A stretch of DNA of 64,000 nt from Agarilytica rhodophyticola (GTDB lineage Bacteria > Pseudomonadota > Gammaproteobacteria > Pseudomonadales > Cellvibrionaceae), in NCBI RefSeq assembly GCF_002157225.2, contig NZ_CP020038.1, positions 4,308,501 through 4,372,500 of the forward strand, in the 5' to 3' direction. Shown one piece after another: positions 9,217-17,952 of the stretch. The notes below the pieces were generated by a model that searched no databases, had not been told where the DNA came from, and saw only the letters and a program-made list of their open reading frames with translations. Position 1 is the stretch's first letter; every line of letters starts with the position of its first letter. Both the position numbers and the translations under genes were made by a program.

Positions 9217-9873
9217 TTAAAGGCCCGCCAGTAAATGCTGGTACATTAGATTACTTCGTAAGGCCGCCAAGTCTTCTGGTCGATCAATATCATCCAAGAT
9301 AGTATCGCACTTAACCTTTAAGCTAAGTTGCTTAGCTTTCGCTATAGTTTGTTCGAATACCTTCTCAGTCCCCCAAGCTATTCCCTCAAACAATTCTGGA
9401 TAATATTTACCCAAAGCCAACAAAACATAACCTCCATCATGAGCAGGACCAATTACCAAGTCATTGTCGCCTTCACAAATAGCCTCCGTCACTCGCAGAT
9501 AATAAGCGGTATCCAAATATGGACAGTCACTACCGATCAAAATTACTGCATCTGTGTGATCTATAGTTTGCTCCACCGCATAGGCAAGTCGTTTCCCTAA
9601 ATCCTCGCCCACTTGAAGATAGTGTGCTGATGAGTTCTGATTAGCCAGAGATTCAATAAACTCTCCTCCTGCGGTAGACCATAGCTGATGAGAAACACCC
9701 TCCACTTGCGCCGCGACATTGGCCACATGGGTTAATAGGTTTTGGTGCAAAATCGCCGCTTGATCAGGTGTGAGTACAGGCAATAACCGTGTTTTAACTT
9801 TGCCTGGCTGAGGGGTTTTAGCAAACTGCAGAATAGTCGATGATTTCGATATCGACCGATTTATTGATACCAC
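9217..9873 (-). CDS. TIGR04282-type glycosyltransferase-like protein (DUF2064)
   Basis: This is a nucleotidyl/glycosyl-transferase-fold protein of 218 aa. The N-terminus ILQFAKTPQPGKVKTRLLP is the nucleotide-binding signature. AVILIGSDCPYLD and NDLVIGPAHDGGYVLLALG are the conserved acidic and GGY motifs of the DUF2064/TIGR04282 family. The start overlaps the end of the upstream gene by 13 bp, so the pair is cotranscribed. Family members are annotated as arsenosugar-biosynthesis associated, but no arsenic gene is visible here, so the substrate is unknown. Confidence 0.82.
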   Translation of the reverse strand: MVSINRSISKSSTILQFAKTPQPGKVKTRLLPVLTPDQAAILHQNLLTHVANVAAQVEGVSHQLWSTAGGEFIESLANQNSSAHYLQVGEDLGKRLAYAVEQTIDHTDAVILIGSDCPYLDTAYYLRVTEAICEGDNDLVIGPAHDGGYVLLALGKYYPELFEGIAWGTEKVFEQTIAKAKQLSLKVKCDTILDDIDRPEDLAALRSNLMYQHLLAGL

Positions 9874-10538
9874 GCTTTAATCCTTTTTGAAGAAATACCC
9901 GTTTTAAATGCTAGTTGTAAAAACCACATCAAAATAGCTGTTTTAATAATACCTCGAGACTCCCAACGACGAGATGACGCCACCACACAATCGTCGAAAA
10001 TGTAAGGTAGCGAATATTTTTTTAGACGGCGCGTCAAATCAATGTCTTCCATTAACTCTAAATCGCCATAGCCACCGTGCTGCCAAAAAAGTGATGACTT
10101 AACAAAAATCGCCTGATCTCCTGTCGCCACTTTAAATAGACGTGATCGCCAATTGATTCCTAAAGCAATAGATTGATAACGCCAGGAAGTATGACTAAGT
10201 CGTAGCCGAAAAAACCCCCAGTTATAATGGGTAATTATATTCTTTAGCAGATGAAAATTATCAGGTAAGGCTGTATCTACATGTAAGAATAACATATGAG
10301 CCCCCTTCGCTACCCTGGCCGCTAAATTCATTTGCCTGGCTCGACCGCAGGCGCTATGTACAACATATAAACCATTATCACTCAGAAGCTCGACGGTACC
10401 GTCAGAGCTTCCCCCATCGACAAAAATCACTTCCGTAGCCTCATCATCGCTCAAAGCCTTAAAGCGCGGCATCCTATTGGCGAGCATGGGCGCCTCATTC
10501 AACACAGGGATGATAATTGACAGAATAATCTCAGACAT
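9861..10538 (-). CDS. TIGR04283-type family 2 glycosyltransferase
   Basis: This is a GT-A fold, GT2-like protein of 225 aa. It shows ILSIIIPVLNEAPML at the N-terminus, the EVIFVDGGSSDGTVELL nucleotide-binding segment, MLFLHVDTALP as the DxD-like site, and the acceptor-side GGYGDLELMEDIDLTRRLKK. These are the family hallmarks. It pairs with the overlapping TIGR04282-like gene, a combination seen in many proteobacteria. The sugar acceptor is not determinable from sequence. Confidence 0.85.
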   Translation of the reverse strand: MSEIILSIIIPVLNEAPMLANRMPRFKALSDDEATEVIFVDGGSSDGTVELLSDNGLYVVHSACGRARQMNLAARVAKGAHMLFLHVDTALPDNFHLLKNIITHYNWGFFRLRLSHTSWRYQSIALGINWRSRLFKVATGDQAIFVKSSLFWQHGGYGDLELMEDIDLTRRLKKYSLPYIFDDCVVASSRRWESRGIIKTAILMWFLQLAFKTGISSKRIKAWYQ

Positions 10539-10692
10539 CAGCCAATACTAAACACTGTGCAACATGTTTACGACCCCCAAAGGCAAAAAAGCGCACTGGC
10601 TAACAAATAAGCGCATTCAAACAAGAGCTGCTTCATGAGCTTCCATGCATTTCGTTTATCCCAACCTTGTTATATAATATTCTACTTAAAAT

Positions 10693-10768
10693 GCCCTCGT
10701 AGCATAACGGATAATGCAGTCCCCTCCTAAGGGAAAGATTGTAGGTTCGAATCCTGCCGAGGGCGCCA
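10693..10768 (+). tRNA. tRNA-Arg (anticodon CCT)
   Basis: The acceptor stem GCCCTCG pairs with CGAGGGC (10758-10764), followed by discriminator G and an encoded CCA. The T arm GGTTCGAATCC is standard. The anticodon loop is CTCCTAA, with CCT reading AGG. TATAAT lies 15 bp upstream (10673-10678). The tRNA marks the left edge of a decayed island, a common integration position. Confidence 0.95.
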
Positions 10769-10810
10769 TTTCTTTATCACATCCAAAAATTACTTCAATA
10801 TTTAAATAGC
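10766..10810 (+). repeat. Direct repeat, left copy, at the tRNA-Arg 3' end
   Basis: This 45-bp segment starts at the tRNA CCA end and recurs at 16591-16636 with three substitutions and one single-base indel. Both copies begin CCATTTCTTT and end TTCAATATTTAAATAGC. The pair brackets 5.8 kb of gene remnants and toxin-like genes. It could be an att duplication or a duplicated tRNA flank. Confidence 0.8.
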
Positions 10811-10984
10811 AAGTTGGTACAGGTGCTCGAAGGCCTCCATTTTGGCGGTAGCTAGGTTTGCCTGTGAAGCTAGTTTTAGCAGCGCTCTTTTATCTTCTAA
10901 TGCATCAGAAAGCTATAAATTATAGGGGTTTGTGAGGAATTCCATTGCTATTCGAAGTGTCTGTTCCACGACTTCGATAAACGC
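10802..10984 (-). pseudogene. Serine recombinase C-terminal remnant
   Basis: A minus-strand frame of 61 codons reads EVVEQTLRIAMEFLTNPYNL, then a TAG (10913-10915), then LSDALEDKRALLKLA. Resolvase/invertase-type large serine recombinases have an NPYKLWHSxRLEDKRAVLKL segment near the C-terminus. The TAG sits where the conserved Trp (TGG) is expected. No N-terminal catalytic domain follows upstream. This is likely the relic of the element that inserted beside the tRNA. The family assignment is from remembered motif similarity. Confidence 0.6.
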
Positions 10985-11561
10985 TCCTCGTCCTAACAAC
11001 GCCCTTCGTCCCAACATAGCCTTCGTCCCAACATAGTTACATGTAATTTTTCACAACGGTGGTGCCTGCGCAATTGAGGTGACCGGTTTCAAGAGCGATG
11101 TACTTTTGTACTTCTCCAGGCACGATCTCGTGACTGCCATCAAGTTGTACATTTCTGCCAAAAATGGCATTAGAAGTAGAAGCTTAAACGTACTCCACCA
11201 AATATTATATTAATAGTACAAATAACTGTTTAAGGTTTGAAATAATAAACAGTACTATTTTAATGGTGTTGATTTGGCAAAAAAATATTTTCCAGATTTG
11301 AGCACTACATGACCAACAAATTACTGACCAATATTGAACTTAAATTCACGAAAGCGGGCTTTATTTTAAGCGAAAAAAAGCCGCAACCCCTTCCGGATAG
11401 CGGCTTTAGTGTAAAAAATGGTTCTACATTATTAATGTAGGAGACTCGCAAAATTAAACTTTTGAAGGCCGTGAAGAGAAAATCCGTCGAACACACAGCA
11501 GATTCATGCGCAGTGCACTGCCCCGTACCCAAGTAATTTTATGCATTCATAATTCCATAGA
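10985..11561. other. Non-coding stretch right of the recombinase relic
   Basis: It contains short degenerate tandem copies of a 17-bp unit (about 10985-11035, core CTTCGTCCCAACATAG) and a terminator (separate entry). A minus-strand segment at about 11045-11170 reads like protein (NVQLDGSHEIVPGEV), but I do not recognise it. I see no intact gene. Confidence 0.5.
11377..11407 (-). terminator. Rho-independent terminator of the tail-fibre/propeller gene
   Basis: Read on the minus strand, AAAGCCGC and GCGGCTTT form an 8-bp stem followed by a run of seven T. It lies about 155 bp after the stop of the 11562-14033 gene and matches a canonical intrinsic terminator. Confidence 0.82.
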
Positions 11562-14033
11562 TTACTCACGATACAAACTAAAGTAATTTCCAGAGATTCC
11601 GGGTATAGTCTCAATATTTGAACCATTTAAATTTGCACGTTTTAAACCAGAACTATTATTATCAATGAAATACAAATGATCATTCGCAATATCAAGTTCC
11701 AAGTGCCTTGGCATACGTGCATTTGGCGCGGCAATAAGTGTCTCTTCTGCCGTGCCATCTAAATTCGCGCGTTTGACACAACCATCGTCCGTTCCCCCTG
11801 TTTCTCCATAATAGCTAGTCCAATAAATGTGATTGTTGGTGCTATCAATCGCAATGCCATTGGGAGAATGTCCAGTAGTAAATTCTCCCATGCTTTCAAA
11901 ATTACTTCCATCCAGATTGGCCCGGTACAAAATATTTCTATCCCCCATATCAAACCAGTAGATTTTTCCAGCGGAGAGGTCTAGGCTAAGGTGGCGGGTG
12001 TTACCGAGATGGGCTTCATTTGAATAGATGCTTTCCTTATCAGTACCATCTAAATTAGCGCGATATAGTATGCCCTTACCTGTTCGGGTAAACCAAAAGC
12101 TCCAGTCACACCAATATATTTTTTGTTGCAACGGATCGATAACCAAGCCTTGTGTCATACCCACTTCTAATACATTTTCTACATGTGACCCATCGAAGTT
12201 TGCGCGCTTTATCCATCCTACACCGCTGCTCTCATTGTACTCTTTCCAATACAATTTTTTACCTCGAGTATCAACTTCGATACCATGTATAGAACTATTA
12301 CTAAGGGAAACTAAATTAGTGCTAGCGCTTTGTGCAAAGTCGTAACTTTTCAGCCAACGCCTATCAGCCGAAAGTATTTTTAAGGCCTTTTTAACATAAT
12401 CAACCCAAGCGCTGCGCAATTCAAACCCTGGCGATAGCTGCAAAGTCAATGCACCTGAGGGCATTAAGCGAAGACCGACACTTTCTGTTTCGGAAAAATT
12501 AATACTATTCATCACAGTTTGCCAACCTTGATCGTGCATTAGTATTAATTTATAGTCAATTAATTCTGATTCGGGAATTTGTGCAAGGGTTCCACTACGG
12601 CTTTGCAATGCATTCAGATATTTTCGGATCACCACGCCGTAGTATCCTCCGTGTTGATCGGGAGAATAGTATTCTACACCTGCGCTAACTTGTTCATAGG
12701 TTCCTGTGTCGATACGGCGCAATTGCGAGTTCAACTCTGTGCGAAGTTGCGTTATTTGTGTGCTAAGGCTGCTCTGATTAAGCGTATTACTTTGCAACCA
12801 ACTTTGATCCACAGAAATACTATTATTGTCAATGCTAATACCGGCTCCAGCTTGATAATTTACCGGTTCACTACTTGAATAATTTCCTTCAATCCAGGTT
12901 CTATCAGCACGAATTTGCAAACCGTCAATAATCACACCCTCACCGGCTTGGTATTGGGGAACATCGTTGCGCTTACGCCAGCTCAATTCTAAGCGCTGAC
13001 CGTTAACAGGGTTTATTTGCGCTACACTCCATATACTGTTTGCAAAACTATCGCCCTGTTGTACCTCCACAGAAGTCCCAACAAATATTTCGCCTTCGGG
13101 AATTTCATTAAAATCTTCAGCAATATCCCATGGAGCATCCCGTCTTGCGATCCACACACGATTATCTTGGGCATTAGGCTGTGCCGTCAACAGCACCCTA
13201 TCGCCATCGCCGACCATAACACCGTCAAGTTCTATTAGGCTGGCATTTGTACCGGTGATAACAGCGACATCAGCAACAAGATCAACATCTTTTTTAAATT
13301 TAAGCCCAGCTTCAAGTTGAGTTAGCTGGGCATCTACATAGGTGATGTCAGCTTTTTGCGCAAGCATCGTATTTATATCTTCCTGTTGACGGGAATTTGC
13401 TTGATCTACTGTTTGAGCCAAAGCTGCCGGTGTAATGGCCAGGTTATTTGCCGCTTGTGCCTGTATTTCCTCTTGAGTTGCAATACGTATAGCGCCGGCC
13501 GTTTGCTCGGTGGCTGGAGGCAAACGCATGGCATTGAGTTCCCCACTGTCAATATTATCCGCGTTTAACGCACTCAACCGGCTACCATCACCGCTAAAAC
13601 TTGTACGCACAAAATGCTCAGGTAAATAACTTTCAACTGAAGCCAACTGATTATCCGTACGCATCTTCACATCATCTATCGACCTTCGCAAACTGCTTGC
13701 GCTTACCACCACACCAATATTTCCAGCAGCCAACTCCGCCTCAGTAGCAAAACGTACCGCTCCCGTGACCTCATCAGTGGCATTTTGTAGGCGTTCAGAA
13801 CTAATCGTACCTAACATTATCTCACCGGCATTAAGATTAGTTAAAGCACTACCGTCACCACTTACACTAGATAGTGCTAAGTCGCTGGGTATACGTTCTT
13901 GGCTGAGTATCCCAGCATCAATATCTGATGCGTTAGTTGCCATGTCAATTAAATCATTGAAATTTTGCGATGTGGGAATATCTCCAGGTTCAAAATTATT
14001 TTTCAGTGTCTGCTTTTTAGTACTGTCAGGCAT
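11562..14033 (-). CDS. Tail-fibre-like protein fused to a YWTD/LDLR-type beta-propeller
   Basis: This 823-aa protein has no signal peptide. I start at ATG 14033 (MPDSTKKQTLKNNFEPGD), which has AAGAG upstream; nine codons earlier is another ATG without a ribosome site. Residues about 15-270 resemble phage or contractile-injection tail fibres, with repeats such as GAVRFATEAELAAGN and GAIRIATQEEIQAQAANN. The middle shows paired YQAGEGVIIDG / YQAGAGISIDN repeats and a short coiled coil. The C-terminal 250 residues hold six YWTD-like blades (LVIDPLQQKIYWCD, IAIDSTNNHIYWTS), a sugar- or protein-binding propeller. A role in target binding is inferred. It ends at a strong terminator and stands alone in the island. 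Confidence 0.75.
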   Translation of the reverse strand: MPDSTKKQTLKNNFEPGDIPTSQNFNDLIDMATNASDIDAGILSQERIPSDLALSSVSGDGSALTNLNAGEIMLGTISSERLQNATDEVTGAVRFATEAELAAGNIGVVVSASSLRRSIDDVKMRTDNQLASVESYLPEHFVRTSFSGDGSRLSALNADNIDSGELNAMRLPPATEQTAGAIRIATQEEIQAQAANNLAITPAALAQTVDQANSRQQEDINTMLAQKADITYVDAQLTQLEAGLKFKKDVDLVADVAVITGTNASLIELDGVMVGDGDRVLLTAQPNAQDNRVWIARRDAPWDIAEDFNEIPEGEIFVGTSVEVQQGDSFANSIWSVAQINPVNGQRLELSWRKRNDVPQYQAGEGVIIDGLQIRADRTWIEGNYSSSEPVNYQAGAGISIDNNSISVDQSWLQSNTLNQSSLSTQITQLRTELNSQLRRIDTGTYEQVSAGVEYYSPDQHGGYYGVVIRKYLNALQSRSGTLAQIPESELIDYKLILMHDQGWQTVMNSINFSETESVGLRLMPSGALTLQLSPGFELRSAWVDYVKKALKILSADRRWLKSYDFAQSASTNLVSLSNSSIHGIEVDTRGKKLYWKEYNESSGVGWIKRANFDGSHVENVLEVGMTQGLVIDPLQQKIYWCDWSFWFTRTGKGILYRANLDGTDKESIYSNEAHLGNTRHLSLDLSAGKIYWFDMGDRNILYRANLDGSNFESMGEFTTGHSPNGIAIDSTNNHIYWTSYYGETGGTDDGCVKRANLDGTAEETLIAAPNARMPRHLELDIANDHLYFIDNNSSGLKRANLNGSNIETIPGISGNYFSLYRE

Positions 14034-14285
14034 AGTTGTGCACTCTTGGGTTGCATGCAAATAATATTAAAGAAAGGGTGTATTACTAATAAGATTATTA
14101 AAAAAAATAAATGTCGGTATTTGGTGACAGTTCAATTTATCTCGTTATATATTGCGACAGCTTACCGTCAGGCAGCATCAAAAAATTACCCCTTTCTGCT
14201 TGTTTATAATATGTATTTTTTGTTTGTAGCCTATAAAATAGAAAATATTTTTTACAGCTTTTATAATTTGTCAAATTCGTCACAG

Positions 14286-14534
14286 GACTCTGTGATCAAC
14301 TTTCTCAGTGCTTCTACTATGGAAGATTTTGTGCGACGCTTTCACCGTAAATGTTGGGCGGATATGTAAGAGATGTGGATTTCTCGTCTGGTGACCTTGG
14401 TCTGGGGCACTTTGGCGATTACCTTTTTATTTTGTGTGGAGGATATAGCCTCTTCAGTATTGGCAGTAATAAATAAAATTGGATCACTTATCAACTTACA
14501 ATTGTCGCCTACAGCACTTTTTAATTGGGTTTAA
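14286..14534 (+). pseudogene. Sodium:solute symporter (SSS) fragment
   Basis: One plus-strand frame reads INFLSASTMEDFVRRFHR, then KCWADM, a TAA (14367-14369), then WISRLVTLVWGTLAITFLF, ending INKIGSLINLQLSPTALF and a stop at 14534. The order NSLSTATMEDF - WISRLVTLxWG - INKIGSLxxGPLLAxF is characteristic of SSS-family transporter helices. Only about 80 residues remain, with no start and no ends, so this is a gene relic inside the island. The assignment rests on remembered family motifs. Confidence 0.62.
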
Positions 14535-14678
14535 GTGGTTAATTTCAAACAATAGTTGAGTGTGTGTGCTGCTTGTTTCATACATTGCCTGTCTTACTTT
14601 GACTTTCCAACGTTGTTTTCTATTGTAATTCTTATAATGAATACACAATTCAGAATGAACCACTGATAAACTAAGTAT

Positions 14679-15344
14679 TTACCATACCCCCGTAAAGTTA
14701 CAAGCGGCTGCTTGTTGCACTTCATATGTTACAGCCCCACCGGCACCTAACATTTTTATGCATAGCTTTTCAGCATTACCGTTACCATCAACACCTAAAT
14801 CTCTCGTGTAATTATGTGATAGTCCTCCAGGTGCTGCTGCAGAATTGCATCCACAGTGCTGCATTTGCCCTGCATAATAGGCTGCCTCTGCTGCTGCTGC
14901 AACACTTTGACCTCTGGGCTTCACTTCATATACTCGATCACGGGCTTTATTAACTAAATCAACATACTGAACACCTCCATTACATGTCGCTCCTGCTGCA
15001 ACTTCATACTCTTTATCAAATCCTGCATTTCGAGAAATAATGAAATCTTGAACCCTTTTATGATCTGCATCCCCAGGGTAATGATTACTTACAGTACATG
15101 GAGCTCTTTGTATCACTCTCGCCTGTTTTTTAAGTTGAACCTCTTCTTCCTCTTCACATACCTTACATTTTAGCTGCGCAAGTTGTGTTGTTGGTTTCGC
15201 GCTATTCATCTTAACTGAAATACCAATATTAGGTGTGTTATCTAGGAATTGAAGTGTAGATTGACTCTTGACTTTATTCTGAATAGTTAGATTTCTAACC
15301 GCTCTACCTTTGCTCTCTTTCGATTTCTCTACTTGTGCATACAT
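14679..15344 (-). CDS. Toxin-like protein with a DUF4157-type N-terminal leader
   Basis: The protein has 221 aa and no signal peptide. Residues 1-60 (EKSKESKGRAVRN, then STLQFLDNTPNIGISVKMNS, then QLAQLKCKV) resemble the leader found before DUF4157 domains of eCIS-associated toxins, but the DUF4157 domain itself is absent. An acidic linker (CEEEEEVQLKKQ) follows. The C-terminal 140 residues form a compact Cys- and Ala-rich domain with DRVYEVKPRGQSVAAAAEAAYYAGQM, a pattern reminiscent of nuclease-fold polymorphic toxins (YEVKP plus an Ala-rich helix). Its function is unproven. The relic of a DUF4157 gene lies upstream on the same strand. No immunity gene is evident, except that the small ORF at 16725 remains uncharacterised. 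Confidence 0.6.
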   Translation of the reverse strand: MYAQVEKSKESKGRAVRNLTIQNKVKSQSTLQFLDNTPNIGISVKMNSAKPTTQLAQLKCKVCEEEEEVQLKKQARVIQRAPCTVSNHYPGDADHKRVQDFIISRNAGFDKEYEVAAGATCNGGVQYVDLVNKARDRVYEVKPRGQSVAAAAEAAYYAGQMQHCGCNSAAAPGGLSHNYTRDLGVDGNGNAEKLCIKMLGAGGAVTYEVQQAAACNFTGVW

Positions 15345-16590
15345 ATCTCAAACCTTTTTAAAATTGCTTTTATTGATTGTTATAGGGTTGTCTTCCTTTC
15401 CTATAACATGACTTTAAAGTATTCAATAAACTTTATTTTAACTATACCTATTTCCCCACTATCTCTTTAACGACCATATTAGACATTAAAGCACCACCTA
15501 CTGCCTCACTATACCGATACACATATATTAAAGCCTGAACAACCCGTGAAATTTTCACCTATAACAAAAACGCTACAATAACGAGTAAATTTTCATTTAA
15601 CTATCAGGCTTTTAGTATTGACCTTTTAACATCTCAACAGTCCGCTAATAGAGCACAGCAAACTATCATTACAGTGTTTTAGTCGGCGCATTAAATTTTT
15701 CTGCCGCCTACCCCGCTAACCAAACTCTCCGCTCTCGCCCCATCACATCCGCTTCCCTTTCAAGTTGCGCATTATCATTAATCGATTGACCCGCAAATCG
15801 CGTTGTTGAAGTTACTTGTCTTTGTGCCTGCTGTACAATATGCTAGGTCTCGTGGGCGATGGTGTCGCTTTCATACCTTCCACCGAGAGTGAGGTAGAAT
15901 AATTTACTGCGGGTTTTGCTTTTGATGTTATTCAGCATGCTCTTAATACCCTTGATAAAAACTGTATCACTGTTGATTATTTTCTAGTGATTGGCTTATA
16001 TTTTCTGAAAAGTGATTGTAATAACTCTGGGGCTCTCTTCTCTAGTGAACGCCATAACCACAATAATAACTGCGCGAATGTGATGTGAAATATGGCGATA
16101 TGGAGTGTTGATATCCCAGATATTGAAGGCTGGAATGTTTTGAACTAGAGTGCGAAGAATAGAAAGGCGGTGAATTTTAATTCTGAGAATTAAAATGATG
16201 TGCTTTTGGGGTATTCGAGATCATCTTGTGCCATATAAGAACCACCTTCACGGTTAGATTGATAGCTTTCTACCTGAGCATTTTTAAAAGGCTATATTTT
16301 TTCCTCATTTTTTCTTATCACTTCATCCAAGGTGAATAAGCTTTGTGTTAAAGCGTATTGATACTGCACTGAATCGATATCAAATGGTATAGTTTTTCCA
16401 CGTTGTATTATATAAACGTCCGACCCTCACTTTTGTTACACTTTATTTTTATTCAAATTGACTATGAATTAACATCAAAAGATCAATAGCCATTCATATA
16501 TCTAAAAAACGCAGGCATAAGGTATACCTACTTACAAGCCCTCACTGTAACATATTGATTTTAAATATTTTTTGGCACCTACTGAGAACA
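15345..16590. other. Decayed coding region of the island
   Basis: Besides the DUF4157 relic, a minus-strand stretch ending at TAG 15448-15450 reads ISRVVQALIYVYRYSEAVGG and looks like a lost C-terminus. Another at about 16205-16290 reads ESYQSNREGGSYMAQDD. Neither has an intact frame. A perfect 9-bp-arm palindrome with a 3-bp spacer lies at 16175-16195 (TTTTAATTC / GAATTAAAA). No complete gene is visible. Confidence 0.5.
15708..15938 (-). pseudogene. DUF4157 (eCIS-core) zinc-peptidase-like domain remnant
   Basis: A minus-strand frame reads GGRYESDTIAHET, TAG, HIVQQAQRQVTSTTRFAGQ, SINDNAQLEREADVMG. Intact DUF4157 domains have HExxHVVQQ followed by INDDxxLEREADVMG. Here the HExxH motif is interrupted by TAG at 15843-15845, exactly where HEAWH-type members have Trp (TGG). 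A second TAG closes the frame at 15708-15710. This is a decayed eCIS-type toxin or loader module, probably once continuous with a C-terminal toxin. Confidence 0.75.
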
Positions 16591-16636
16591 CCATTTCTTT
16601 GTCACATATAAAAAATTACTTCAATATTTAAATAGC
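16591..16636 (+). repeat. Direct repeat, right copy
   Basis: This is the second copy of the 45-bp sequence found at the tRNA-Arg 3' end (10766-10810). It has three substitutions and one extra A. It closes the island on the right. No tRNA sequence precedes this copy apart from the CCA. Confidence 0.8.
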
Positions 16637-16724
16637 GAGGTGTTTACTCCGTTTGTTTTGCTCTCTTAAGAAAAAAAGCTTATACTAATTTATATAACGA
16701 CAACTAACAAGAAAGTTCAGATTC

Positions 16725-16892
16725 ATGGCTCATAATAACTCCCGTAATAATTCCCATATTAGCTCCGAAAATAATAAAGAGCTTGAAAAATCTTCTAATG
16801 AAAAGAAAAATTCAGATAAGAAGGTAAACATGCTTGATGACCTCATTAAGACTGCCGACTCCAAAAATGATCATCAACGCATTAACAAATAG
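16725..16892 (+). CDS. Small hydrophilic protein, unknown (55 aa)
   Basis: The ORF runs from ATG 16725 to TAG 16890-16892. The product is very rich in Asn, Lys and Ser (MAHNNSRNNSHISSENNKEL), with a short C-terminal helix (NMLDDLIKTADS). I do not recognise a family. The ribosome-binding site is weak. It lies just right of the island repeat and converges on mesD with 5 bp between stops, which fits a real small gene. Confidence 0.4.
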   Translation: MAHNNSRNNSHISSENNKELEKSSNEKKNSDKKVNMLDDLIKTADSKNDHQRINK

Positions 16893-16897
16893 TAATA

Positions 16898-17926
16898 CTA
16901 GACCGATAACTCCTCTCTAACTATTTCTGCACCAGCACGTAAAGCATTTAGTTTTCCTCTTGCCACTTCACGAGTCAGCGGTGCCATACCGCAGTTGGTG
17001 CATGGGTAAAGCTTATCAGCATCAACATACTCAAGCGCTTGCCGCAGAGTGGTAGCAACATCTTCAGGGCTTTCAATCTCGTCTGTTGCCACATCAATGG
17101 CTCCAACCATCACTTTTTTACCTTGAATAAGCTCAAGCAATTCTATCGGCACACGCGAGTTGTGGCACTCCAATGAAATGATATCTACGTTAGATTGTCG
17201 TAGTTGGGGAAACACCTCTTCATACTGACGCCATTGTGAACCCAGTGTAAGCTTCCAGTCTGTATTAGCTTTAATACCGTAGCCATAACAAATATGTACC
17301 ACCGTTTCACATTTTAGCCCTTCAATCGCTTTTTCCAAACAAGCGATTCCCCAGTCCTTGACTTCATCAAAAAACACATTAAATGCAGGCTCATCAAATT
17401 GGATAATATCAACACCGGCAGCTTCTAACTCTTTAGCTTCTTGATTAAGAATTTTGGCAAATTCCCAAGCAAGAGTCTTACGGTCTTTATAATAGTTATC
17501 ATAGAGTGTATCCACCATTGTCATAGGGCCAGGTAAAGCCCACTTAATAGGTTGGTTGGTTTGCTGTCGTAAAAATTTGGCATCTTCAACAAATACTGGA
17601 ATGGATCGACTCACAGCATCAACGACTGTCGGTACGCTGGCATCATAACGATTACGAATTTTAACAGTTTCACGTTTTGCAAAGTCAACACCGCTAAGAT
17701 GCTCAATAAATGTGGTAACAAAGTGTTGGCGGGTTTGCTCGCCGTCACTGACAATATCAATCCCTGCGTGTCTTTGTTCTTGTAAAGAAACAAGTAGTGC
17801 ATCGTGTTTGCCGTCAATTAATTCTTGATCTTTTAATTTCCAAGGTGACCAGAGTTTCTCAGGTTCAGCAAGCCAGGAAGGTTTAGGTAAGCTGCCAGCA
17901 GTTGAGGTAGGTAATAATATTTTCAT
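16898..17926 (-). CDS. mesD: MesD, core methionine synthase (MetE C-terminal-like)
   Basis: This methyltransferase makes methionine from homocysteine. At 342 aa it is only the catalytic barrel of MetE, without the N-terminal folate-binding half. The zinc ligands are visible: H211 and C213 in VHICYG, E253 in SLECHNS, and C312 in CTNCGMAPL. Its neighbour 26 bp upstream is a DUF1852 gene (mesX). Known Mes families include MesD, which works with MesX, needs oxygen and uses neither folate nor B12. That partnership makes the MesD call firm. The methyl donor is unknown for the family. The two genes form an operon mesX-mesD. Confidence 0.88.
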   Translation of the reverse strand: MKILLPTSTAGSLPKPSWLAEPEKLWSPWKLKDQELIDGKHDALLVSLQEQRHAGIDIVSDGEQTRQHFVTTFIEHLSGVDFAKRETVKIRNRYDASVPTVVDAVSRSIPVFVEDAKFLRQQTNQPIKWALPGPMTMVDTLYDNYYKDRKTLAWEFAKILNQEAKELEAAGVDIIQFDEPAFNVFFDEVKDWGIACLEKAIEGLKCETVVHICYGYGIKANTDWKLTLGSQWRQYEEVFPQLRQSNVDIISLECHNSRVPIELLELIQGKKVMVGAIDVATDEIESPEDVATTLRQALEYVDADKLYPCTNCGMAPLTREVARGKLNALRAGAEIVREELSV

Positions 17927-17952
17927 AACATCTTTTTATATACTTAGGTTAA

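Noticed and set aside
10985-11035. Short tandem repeats resembling a mini-CRISPR
   Set aside because: Only two or three degenerate 17-bp units occur, directly adjacent and without spacers.
11305-11532. 75-aa minus-strand ORF
   Set aside because: It runs straight through the intrinsic terminator at 11377-11407 and has no family resemblance.
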